From Hydrogenophaga crassostreae (GTDB lineage Bacteria; Pseudomonadota; Gammaproteobacteria; Burkholderiales; Burkholderiaceae_C): a stretch of DNA of 64,000 nucleotides. Below the pieces are notes generated by a model. That model ran no database searches and was not told the origin of the DNA. It was given only the letters and a program-made list of their open reading frames with translations. The stretch covers positions 3,709,501-3,773,500 of the forward strand of contig NZ_CP017476.1 of NCBI RefSeq assembly GCF_001761385.1, written 5' to 3'. Shown piece after piece: positions 43,770 to 50,291 of the stretch. Every line of letters starts with the position of its first letter. The first letter of the stretch is position 1. The position numbers and the translations under genes are program-made.

Positions 43770-44966
43770 TCAAAAGCCCAGTCGCGCAGCGCGCGAGGTG
43801 AAAAAGATGCCGCTGGGCGAAGGCACATCGAGACGGGCGCGGGTGGCCAGCGTCTGGGTATCGATGATGCTCACGCGGTTGTCATCGCGGCTGCTGATCC
43901 ACACCGATTCGCCACGTGGTGTGAACTCCATGTGCAAAACGGCTTTGCCCGGCTCCAGGGTTTTCACAATGGTCTGGGTCTGGGTGTCGATCACCTGCAC
44001 ACGGTGGTAATCGGGCACCGAGAAATTCACCCACACCTGGCGTCCATCGGGCCGAGCCATCACGAACACCGGCTGACCGGCCACCGGGATGCGGCCCACT
44101 TCTTTCCAGGTGTCGGTATCAACCACCAGCACCTCGTGGCGCCCGATCGCGGGCAAGTAGGCGCGCCGACCGGCCACAGCCCAACCGCGCAGATGCGGCA
44201 TTTTGTAGACCGGCAATGCCTCCTGGCCTTTGCCATAACCGCTCAGGATGCGCTGCACCTTGGGCTCAGCGGCCCACAGGTCGATCATGGCCAGACCGTC
44301 TTCGCCAAACAGGCCTGCAATGTAGTGACGGCCATCGGGCGTGACCAGGGCGTCGTAGGGTTGCTGGCCGACACCTTCGAATTTTTGAATGCCCACTCGG
44401 GCTGGGTCGGTGCAATCGATCACCCATATTGCGTTGCCCTCAAAGAGGCTGTACGCAAATCGACGCCCAGGCAAATCCACCAGACCCACCACCTTGGACA
44501 ATTTTCCCGGCGCGTACTCGGCCGGCACATCGGCCACGAGCGCCAGGGTGTGGGCGTCAAATATTTTGACGCCACCGGGCGTGTAGTTTTGCGCGGCGAC
44601 CAGGCTGCCGTCGGCGCTGATGGCACCGCCAATGGAATTGCCCGCCTGCATCACCCGCCGGGTGATGCGACGCTCCAGCAGGTTGACTTGCGTGAGGCCG
44701 CCATCGCGTCCGAACACGTAGGCGAACAGGCCGTCGCGCGAGAACACCACGGAGGCGTGGGACAGGTCACCCAGGCCGGACACTTCTCCGATCAAGGCCT
44801 GTGCCGTGGTGTCCACGAGGTACAGCGTGCCATTGGCGCGGCCGATCACCACGCCCAGGTCGCCTGTGCCTCGCAGCATGGATGCGGCGCAACCGGGCAA
44901 CAAACCCAGGGCGGCCAGGGACGGCAGGGTGACGGCGGCTGAGGCCAGCAGATGGCGGCGTTTCAT
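43770..44966 (-). CDS. nirF: Heme d1 biosynthesis lipoprotein NirF
   Basis: This 398-residue periplasmic eight-bladed propeller protein is related to the d1 domain of NirS and is needed for heme d1 assembly. The N-terminus MKRRHLLASA is a twin-arginine-type signal followed by a lipobox-like LLPGC with Cys26, suggesting a lipid-anchored, Tat-exported protein. The conserved histidine region is in LPVYKMPHLRGWAV. It overlaps nirC by four bases. Confidence 0.93.
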   Translation of the reverse strand: MKRRHLLASAAVTLPSLAALGLLPGCAASMLRGTGDLGVVIGRANGTLYLVDTTAQALIGEVSGLGDLSHASVVFSRDGLFAYVFGRDGGLTQVNLLERRITRRVMQAGNSIGGAISADGSLVAAQNYTPGGVKIFDAHTLALVADVPAEYAPGKLSKVVGLVDLPGRRFAYSLFEGNAIWVIDCTDPARVGIQKFEGVGQQPYDALVTPDGRHYIAGLFGEDGLAMIDLWAAEPKVQRILSGYGKGQEALPVYKMPHLRGWAVAGRRAYLPAIGRHEVLVVDTDTWKEVGRIPVAGQPVFVMARPDGRQVWVNFSVPDYHRVQVIDTQTQTIVKTLEPGKAVLHMEFTPRGESVWISSRDDNRVSIIDTQTLATRARLDVPSPSGIFFTSRAARLGF

Positions 44967-45328
44967 TGAATGTGGGGTGTGGTTGTTTCTTCGGGGAAGC
45001 CTTGCAGCAGCTGCTGCGCGATCCAGCGGGCTTCCGCTTCATTGAGCATGGCGCTCCAGGGCGGCATGGGCGTGCCTGGGCGGCCGTGGTAAATCGTGGC
45101 GGCCAGGCTTTCCAGAGGAAACCCGGCCAGCGCTTCGCGGGTCAGCGCAGGCCCCAGGCCACCGGTCAGCCGCATGCCGTGGCAAGAGCCACAGTCTTGA
45201 CGAACCATGTGCACCAGCGCCTGCACCCGGGAGCCTTGGGGCGCCCCGGGCGATTCAGCAAAGGTGGGGTGGGCAGCCAGGCCCAACATCCCCACCAACA
45301 GAAGCTGAGCTGTGCGCACGCCGGTCAA
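44963..45328 (-). CDS. nirC: Cytochrome c NirC
   Basis: This 121-residue periplasmic monoheme cytochrome c has a signal peptide at residues 1-24 (cleavage near TFAES), heme motif CGSCH at about residues 46-50 and a likely axial Met in GTPMPPW. NirC can donate electrons to NirS and is tied to heme d1 maturation. The start is a TTG at 45328, or possibly a GTG at 45319; neither has a strong ribosome-binding site. It lies eight bases after nirM, so coupling to that gene is likely. Confidence 0.88.
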   Translation of the reverse strand: MTGVRTAQLLLVGMLGLAAHPTFAESPGAPQGSRVQALVHMVRQDCGSCHGMRLTGGLGPALTREALAGFPLESLAATIYHGRPGTPMPPWSAMLNEAEARWIAQQLLQGFPEETTTPHIQ

Positions 45329-45336
45329 CCGATCGA

Positions 45337-45651
45337 TCAGGACTTGAGAATGAACGCCACCGCTTCCTTGAGGCTGTCGTCGTCAATCTTGGCCACCGGG
45401 TTGGGCGACATGGGAATCGGCCCCCACACGCCAGAACCTCCCTTGCGAACCTTGTCCATCAGCTGTGCGCTCACGTCCTGGCCCTTGTACTTGGTGGCAA
45501 TGTCCTTGAACGAAGGTCCGACCAGCTTTTTGTCTTTGGCATGGCAGGCCATGCAGCCGCCCTTGGTCAAAGCGGCTTCGCCATCGGCCATGGCTGAACC
45601 CGCCGAGAAGGCCAAGGCCACAGCGGCCACGATGAGAGAAAGTGTTTTCAT
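45337..45651 (-). CDS. nirM: Cytochrome c-551 type electron donor (NirM)
   Basis: This 104-residue class I cytochrome c has a signal peptide at residues 1-22 (cleavage near AMADG). The heme motif is CMACH (about residues 33-37). The axial Met is likely in IPMSPNP, with the typical GPSFKDIATKYK segment. It probably passes electrons from complex III to NirS. An in-frame start at 45705 adds 18 residues and is rejected. It is separated from nirS by a 135-bp spacer that carries a composite hairpin repeat. Confidence 0.92.
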   Translation of the reverse strand: MKTLSLIVAAVALAFSAGSAMADGEAALTKGGCMACHAKDKKLVGPSFKDIATKYKGQDVSAQLMDKVRKGGSGVWGPIPMSPNPVAKIDDDSLKEAVAFILKS

Positions 45652-45700
45652 AAAAACTCCGAAAAGATGAAGCGCTACGCGTGAAGTGAACCCATCCCAG

Positions 45701-45785
45701 GGCACAGCGGATCCGGCATCGCCGGTCCGCCAGTGCCGCCCCCTTGAGGGGGTGGCGCGCCGCAGGCGCGGCGCGGGGGTGGGTC
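45701..45785 (-). repeat. Composite three-hairpin element, copy 3 (between nirS and nirM)
   Basis: Starting just beyond the nirS stop on the minus strand, this element contains three hairpins. CGCGCCG/CGGCGCG is at 45756-45775, GCC-G-CCCCC/GGGGG-T-GGC at 45735-45756 with a TTGA loop, and CCGGC/GCCGG at 45713-45725. The order and spacing match the two tandem units after nirN. Placed between a highly expressed structural gene and downstream maturation genes, it may stabilise the nirS mRNA 3' end or reduce readthrough. Confidence 0.75.
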
Positions 45786-45786
45786 A

Positions 45787-47511
45787 TCAATACACGTCGT
45801 TTTGCGTGTTGTTGACGTTGAAGTGGCCGGTCGGCGTGATCAGGCGCGGATCCTTGATCACAGCCTTGAGCTTGAGCGTCTTGTCATCCACCACGACCAT
45901 GGCGCTGATCTTGTCTTTGGCGCTCCAGACCGAGAACCAGACCTCATCGCCCGCCTTGTTGAACTCGGGCTGCACCACGCGTTTGGCACCGTCATCCTTG
46001 ATATCGGCCCACTCGGCTATGGGCAACACGGTGTAGCCCTTGGCCAGGTTGTTGATGTCGTACACCGCCACCGATTGCGAAATCTTCGGATCGGGATTCA
46101 GCGGCGTGTCCGAATACAGGTGGTTGGACTTGGGATGGCTCTTGATGAACAACGCACCGCCGCCTTGGCCAGTCAGCGTCTGCACCACTTTCCATGCGTT
46201 CTTGGGGTGCTTGACGGGGTCGGTGCCGATCAGGGAAATGGTCTCGTCGCCGAGATGGCCGGTAGACCACACAGGACCAAACTTCGGATGGATGAAGTTG
46301 GCACCGCGACCGGGGTGGGGAATTTTGCCCACATCGATCAGCGCAGCCAGCTTGTCGGTCTTCAGATCAATGACCGAAATCTTGTTGCTGTTGTTGGCCG
46401 CCACCATGAAGTAGCGCTTGCTCGAATCCAGACCGCCGTCATGCAGAAAAGGGGCCGAACCGATTTCGGTCATCTTCAGCGCCTTCAGGTCGGAATAGTC
46501 CACCATCAGGGTCTTGCCGGTTTCTTTGACGTTGACGACAAACTCGGGCTTGAAGTGACTGCCAACGATGGACGCCACGCGCGGCTCGGGGTGGTATTCC
46601 TGCGTACCGACCACGTTGCCCCGGGTCGAGACGATCTTCAGCGGCTCCAGCGTGTCGCCATCCATGATGACGAACTGTGGCGGCCAGTAGGTGCCGGCAA
46701 TCACGTACTTGTCTTCATAGCCTTTGAACTTGCTGCTCTCGACCGAACGGGCTTCCAGACCGGTGCGGATTTCAGCCACGGTGTCGGGCTTTTCCATCCA
46801 CAGGTCGATCATGTTGACCTTGGCATCGCGGCCGATCACAAACAGGTAGCGACCCGAAGCCGACATGCGAGAAATGTGCACCGCATAGCCGGTTTTCAGG
46901 ATGCTGATGATTTCCTTCGAGTCACCATCGATCAACGCAATCTCACCCGCATCGCGCAGCGTGGTCGAGAAAATGTTGCTGATGTTGTAGTTGTTCATCT
47001 TTTTGGTCGGCCGCTTCTCGGGCGGCACAATGACCTTCCAGGTCGACTTCATGTCGGCCAGGCTGTACTCGGGCGGGATGGGTGGCTCGTGCTGGATGTA
47101 GCGGGCCATGAGATCCACTTCCTGGTCGTTGAGTTCACCCGAAGTGCCCCAGTTGGGCATGCCGGCCGGCGAGCCGTAGTTGATGAACACTTTGAGGTAG
47201 TCCGTGCCCTTGCCCACCGTGAGGTCAGGTGTCAATGGCTTGCCCGTGGCGCCTTTTCGCAGCACGCCGTGGCAACCTGCGCAACGCTCGAAATAGATCT
47301 TGCGCCCCAGGTCGAATTCGGCCTGCGTCATGGGCGGCGCTTTGGGGTTGACGCTTTGATGCATGGGCGACTCACCAATCGGTGAACTGCCTGCCTGGTA
47401 GTTGGCCTCGGGTTGGGTCAGCGTCTTCTTGACGTCTTCTGCGTGAAGGCTGCCGGCAACGAGCATGGCGGCCATGGCCAGCGTGCCCAGAATAATCTTG
47501 GTGGGTTTCAT
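45787..47511 (-). CDS. nirS: Cytochrome cd1 nitrite reductase NirS
   Basis: This 574-residue periplasmic enzyme reduces nitrite to NO. A signal peptide (residues 1-24, cleavage near LHAED) is followed by a c-domain with CAGCH (Cys77, Cys80, His81) and an eight-bladed d1 propeller. The propeller includes GYAVHISRMSASGRYLF (a d1-ligand His region) and the catalytic histidine regions EPRVASIVGSHF and GKIPHPGRGANF. The ATG at 47511 has a GAGAGAA ribosome-binding site; a start six residues upstream is less likely. It heads the nirS-M-C-F-DL-G-H-J-N operon. Confidence 0.97.
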   Translation of the reverse strand: MKPTKIILGTLAMAAMLVAGSLHAEDVKKTLTQPEANYQAGSSPIGESPMHQSVNPKAPPMTQAEFDLGRKIYFERCAGCHGVLRKGATGKPLTPDLTVGKGTDYLKVFINYGSPAGMPNWGTSGELNDQEVDLMARYIQHEPPIPPEYSLADMKSTWKVIVPPEKRPTKKMNNYNISNIFSTTLRDAGEIALIDGDSKEIISILKTGYAVHISRMSASGRYLFVIGRDAKVNMIDLWMEKPDTVAEIRTGLEARSVESSKFKGYEDKYVIAGTYWPPQFVIMDGDTLEPLKIVSTRGNVVGTQEYHPEPRVASIVGSHFKPEFVVNVKETGKTLMVDYSDLKALKMTEIGSAPFLHDGGLDSSKRYFMVAANNSNKISVIDLKTDKLAALIDVGKIPHPGRGANFIHPKFGPVWSTGHLGDETISLIGTDPVKHPKNAWKVVQTLTGQGGGALFIKSHPKSNHLYSDTPLNPDPKISQSVAVYDINNLAKGYTVLPIAEWADIKDDGAKRVVQPEFNKAGDEVWFSVWSAKDKISAMVVVDDKTLKLKAVIKDPRLITPTGHFNVNNTQNDVY

Positions 47512-47650
47512 GGGTTCTCTCTCCGTCACGGATCAGCTGTTGTAAGCAGTCTGCCCACCCTTCCCGGGTTTTCAGACCAGTTCGCCAGGCAGCTGTCCAT
47601 TGCCGGTGAGCGAACGATAACCATCGTCAACTGCCGCTCAGGTCCTGTCC

Positions 47651-47664
47651 TTGACCTGAGTCAA
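47651..47664. promoter_or_regulatory. DNR/FNR-type box between nirS and nirE
   Basis: TTGAC-CTGA-GTCAA lies in the centre of a longer perfect palindrome with 11-bp arms (47645-47670, CTGTCCTTGAC/GTCAAGGACAG). Its centre is 69 bp before the nirE ATG and 146 bp before the nirS ATG. A class II activator position (-41.5) would place the nirE start near 47699, with TAGAAC at 47684-47689 as the -10. One site may thus serve both divergent units. The remaining spacer to nirS holds no gene. Confidence 0.88.
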
Positions 47665-47726
47665 GGACAGCACAACACCTCGCTAGAACAATCAATCCAA
47701 CAACAGAAACCTGAGGAGTGCAGAAG

Positions 47727-48566
47727 ATGAGCGTCATGGAACCCAGCCATTGGCTGACCCCTGGCTGGTCGGAAAACGAGCCCGGTTTCGACGGCCCGCC
47801 CGCAGCGGTGACCCTTGTCGGCGCCGGCCCCGGCGATCCCGAACTGCTGACCATCAAGGCCATGCGAGCGCTGCAAGCGGCCAAACTGGTGCTTTACGAC
47901 CACCTCGTGAGCCCGGGTGTCCTGGATATGTTGCCTCCCGACGCTGACCGTGTGTACGTCGGCAAAGAGTCTTCCCGCCACACCCTGCCGCAAACAGACA
48001 TCATCGAACTCATGGTTCGGCTCGCCCGGTCGGGTCGTCCCGTGTTGCGCCTCAAGGGTGGCGACGGCTACATCTTTGGCCGCGGCGGCGAAGAGGCCCA
48101 GGCGCTTGCGGCCGCTGGCGTGCCATTCACCGTGGTACCCGGCCTGACCGCCGCCCAAGGCGCCGCCGCTTCCGTGGGTATTCCGCTCACGCACCGCGAC
48201 CACGCCTGTTCTTTGGTGCTGTCCACGGGTCACATGCGGGAAAACCGCGTGCTCGACATGGACTGGGAAATGCTCGCCCGTCCGCGCCAGACCGTGGTGC
48301 TCTACATGGGCGTGAACAACCTGCCCGAGATCTGCGCCCAGCTGATTGCCCACGGTTTGCCCGAGAACACGCCTGCGGCCCTGGTCGAGCGCGCCACCCA
48401 ACCTGAAGAACGCTGCATCACAGGCACCCTGGCCAACCTCCCGGACCTGGCCAAAGAACACCGGGTCAAACCCCCTGCCTTGATCATGGTGGGCGCTGTC
48501 GTGGCGCTGCGTGCCGAATTGATGCCGTCGCAGCACGCCGAACAACGGTTGGCCACAACGACCTGA
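47727..48566 (+). CDS. nirE: Uroporphyrinogen-III C-methyltransferase NirE (heme d1 branch)
   Basis: This 279-residue SAM-dependent enzyme makes precorrin-2, the first committed step toward siroheme and heme d1. The N-terminal VGAGPGDPELLTIKAMRAL and the VLRLKGGDGYIFGRGGEEAQ loop are SUMT signatures. The GxxxxHRDHA segment (PLTHRDHACSL) follows. The preferred start ATG at 47727 has AGGAG eight bases upstream. Divergent from nirS and sharing its DNR box, it is assigned to heme d1 synthesis; the other SUMT (61330) lies in the assimilatory operon. Confidence 0.9.
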   Translation: MSVMEPSHWLTPGWSENEPGFDGPPAAVTLVGAGPGDPELLTIKAMRALQAAKLVLYDHLVSPGVLDMLPPDADRVYVGKESSRHTLPQTDIIELMVRLARSGRPVLRLKGGDGYIFGRGGEEAQALAAAGVPFTVVPGLTAAQGAAASVGIPLTHRDHACSLVLSTGHMRENRVLDMDWEMLARPRQTVVLYMGVNNLPEICAQLIAHGLPENTPAALVERATQPEERCITGTLANLPDLAKEHRVKPPALIMVGAVVALRAELMPSQHAEQRLATTT

Positions 48567-48586
48567 GCGCCGGCGGCACAGAAGTT

Positions 48587-48612
48587 GCTGTGGAGGAAGC
48601 ACCCTCCACAGC
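48587..48612 (+). other. 10-bp perfect hairpin between nirE and nasR
   Basis: GCTGTGGAGG (48587-48596) and CCTCCACAGC (48603-48612) are perfect inverted copies around the hexaloop AAGCAC. The left arm contains the only good Shine-Dalgarno-like sequence (GGAGGA) before nasR. No U tract follows, so it is not a clear terminator. It could be a weak stop between nirE and nasR, or a structure limiting nasR translation. Confidence 0.55.
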
Positions 48613-48624
48613 CCGCTTCGCCCA

Positions 48625-49914
48625 TTGACATCCGGACTCCGCTTTCTGATCGCAGCCAAGCGCTGTGAGATCACCGAACTGCAACAACTCGCCCACACCA
48701 GCGCGCTGGTCAACGCTGTGGGTCGACTGGTTCACGGATTGCAGCGTGAACGAGGCTTGACCAACCTGCACCTGGCGTCCCAAAACGCCCAATGGGAAGC
48801 GGCGCTCGGGCAGCAGATCCTGGACAGCGAGACACTTCAGGCCCAAGTCGCGTCATGCTTTGAAGGCATGAACGTGGCCACGGCCCGGCCCAGCCAGGGC
48901 GCCCGCCTTTTCAGCCGCATTGCCTACGCCTTGCAGGGCATGGCCGCCCTGCCGGCGCTGCGCCGCCGACTGCGCGCCGAGGCCTGGCCGGCCGAGCGGG
49001 CGACGGCAGCCTATGTGCGTCTGATCAGCAGCCTGTTGGCCGTTGTGTTTGAAGCCGCCGATACCGCCGCTGACCCAGGTATCTCTCGCAGTCTGGTGGC
49101 CTTGTTCAACTTCATGCAAGGCAAAGAACTGACCGGACAGGAGCGCGCCACAGGCTCGGCCCTGTTCGCTGCTGGCCAGGCCAATGCTGTTGCTCAGCAG
49201 CGCCTGCTGCACCTGATCGAGTCGCAGGAGCGCTGCCTGCAGGTCTTTGAAGAGTTCGCCAGCCCGCCGCAGTGGCAGGCCTGGCAGCTCGCGCAGCACG
49301 CCAAACAGCTCGCCACACTGGAGCGCATGCGGCGTGTGCTTTGCACCGCCTCAAACGGCGCGCCGCTGGACCGGCAACTCAGCCAGGTCTGGTTCGATGC
49401 AAACACAGCGGTCATTGACGCCATGAAGGCCATCGAGGACCGGCTCGCACTGGACCTGCTGGAGCTGTGTGAAACCCGCCTGGCCGCGGCCACAGCCGAA
49501 CTGGCCACTTTTGAAGCCTTGAACAGCCAGGGCAACACCAGCCGGTTTGACCCGGCCGACGACCTCTCCTTTTTCGACCAGGCCTCGCCCGATCTGAGCA
49601 CGCCCGCTTCCGCTCTCAGCCCCACAGCCCCGGGCTTCGGTTTGCAACTCGACCGCTCGATCCTCGAGTTGGTGCAAGACCAGGCGCGGAGGCTGCAAAG
49701 CATGGCGCAAGAGCTGGACACCGTTCGCGCCAGCCTCAGCGAACGCAAGCTGATCGAGCGGGCGAAAGGCCTGTTGATGGCCCACCGGCGCCTGAGCGAA
49801 GAAGACGCCCACAAAAACATGCGTCAGATGGCCATGAATCAAAACCGGCGCCTGATCGATGTCGCAGAAGCCCTGCTTTCCATGGCTGAAGTGCTTCCAG
49901 AACCGCAGCGCTGA
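48625..49914 (+). CDS. nasR: NIT-ANTAR nitrate/nitrite-sensing antiterminator (NasR type)
   Basis: This 429-residue soluble RNA-binding regulator has an N-terminal NIT domain (about residues 30-290), all helical, with the conserved QRERG element at about residues 41-45 that lines the nitrate/nitrite site. The last 70 residues are an ANTAR domain (LIERAKGLLMAHRRLSEEDAHKNMRQMAM). In Klebsiella, NasR binds nitrate and prevents termination in the nasF leader. The gene directly precedes the nrtA leader, which has matching RNA hairpins. The start is a TTG at 48625 with no clear ribosome-binding site; no ATG or GTG is available in frame upstream. Confidence 0.9.
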   Translation: MTSGLRFLIAAKRCEITELQQLAHTSALVNAVGRLVHGLQRERGLTNLHLASQNAQWEAALGQQILDSETLQAQVASCFEGMNVATARPSQGARLFSRIAYALQGMAALPALRRRLRAEAWPAERATAAYVRLISSLLAVVFEAADTAADPGISRSLVALFNFMQGKELTGQERATGSALFAAGQANAVAQQRLLHLIESQERCLQVFEEFASPPQWQAWQLAQHAKQLATLERMRRVLCTASNGAPLDRQLSQVWFDANTAVIDAMKAIEDRLALDLLELCETRLAAATAELATFEALNSQGNTSRFDPADDLSFFDQASPDLSTPASALSPTAPGFGLQLDRSILELVQDQARRLQSMAQELDTVRASLSERKLIERAKGLLMAHRRLSEEDAHKNMRQMAMNQNRRLIDVAEALLSMAEVLPEPQR

Positions 49915-49940
49915 GCCAACAAGGTCCGCAGTGCTGCACC

Positions 49941-49955
49941 GCACAAAGAACGTGC
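49941..49955 (+). promoter_or_regulatory. NtrC-type enhancer site 1
   Basis: GCAC-N7-GTGC (GCACAAAGAACGTGC) matches the core of the NtrC consensus (TGCACC-N5-GGTGCA). It is centred about 188 bp upstream of the predicted sigma-54 start and 30 bp from site 2, about three helical turns, as at other NtrC enhancers. Confidence 0.6.
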
Positions 49956-49969
49956 CGACTCCCGTTTTT

Positions 49970-49986
49970 TGCACTTGATTGGTGCA
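49970..49986 (+). promoter_or_regulatory. NtrC-type enhancer site 2
   Basis: TGCACT-TGATT-GGTGCA differs from the 17-bp NtrC consensus at a single position. It is centred about 158 bp upstream of the predicted transcription start. Together with site 1 it makes a paired enhancer for the nitrate assimilation operon. Confidence 0.72.
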
Positions 49987-50108
49987 CCTATTTGGGGGCC
50001 ACGGATTCGCTTCGTTCAGCGCCTGATGAAGGCGCCAGCAGCGTTGGAAAAACAAATTTCCATACAAATCAAGCCACTCGACCCAATCACCACGGGCAAA
50101 CCCTGAGG

Positions 50109-50125
50109 CTGGCACGGTCCCTGCA
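50109..50125 (+). promoter_or_regulatory. Sigma-54 (-24/-12) promoter of the nrt-nir-nas operon
   Basis: CTGGCACGGTCCCTGCA fits the sigma-54 consensus YTGGCACGRNNNTTGCW with one mismatch (C for the first T of TTGC) and has the required GG-N10-GC spacing. The -12 GC is at 50123-50124, which puts +1 near 50136, seven bases before the first leader hairpin. NtrC-type sites lie upstream at enhancer distance. Confidence 0.8.
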
Positions 50126-50142
50126 TAGAGCAAGGCAATGAG

Positions 50143-50201
50143 ATTTGCGCCAATGGCGGCACAAATCCCGAAGTCATCCCAGACACAGGACAACGGCGTC
50201 C
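50143..50201 (+). ncRNA. ANTAR-type leader RNA: two hexaloop hairpins (P1 and P2)
   Basis: P1 (50143-50166) pairs ATTTGCGCC with GGCACAAAT, with one mismatch, around hexaloop AATGGC. P2 (50188-50201) pairs GGAC with GTCC around hexaloop AACGGC. Both loops have A at position 1 and G at position 4, the ANTAR-RNA signature, and differ by one base. A 21-nt linker joins them. P2 overlaps the left arm of the following terminator, so the two structures cannot coexist. This is the expected target of the adjacent NIT-ANTAR protein. Confidence 0.82.
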
Positions 50202-50248
50202 ATCCCGAAGCGAACTTGACGGTTCGCCAGGGGATGGTCGCCGTTTTT
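50192..50248 (+). terminator. Intrinsic terminator in the nrtA leader
   Basis: AACGGCGTCCATCCC (50192-50206) pairs with GGGATGGTCGCCGTT (50231-50245): 14 pairs and one T/T mismatch, followed by five T residues. An inner GCGAAC/GTTCGC hairpin (50210-50227) fills the loop. It ends 43 bp before nrtA. Formation should stop transcription unless P2 forms first. Confidence 0.85.
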
Positions 50249-50291
50249 CGTTCTGGACCACCGATTTTCACTTTGCCTCAAGGAGTTCTTC

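Noticed and set aside
50210..50227. The inner hairpin GCGAAC/GTTCGC as the second ANTAR hairpin.
   Set aside because: Its loop TTGACG lacks A at position 1 and G at position 4, and it lies inside the terminator loop. The GGAC-AACGGC-GTCC hairpin fits better.
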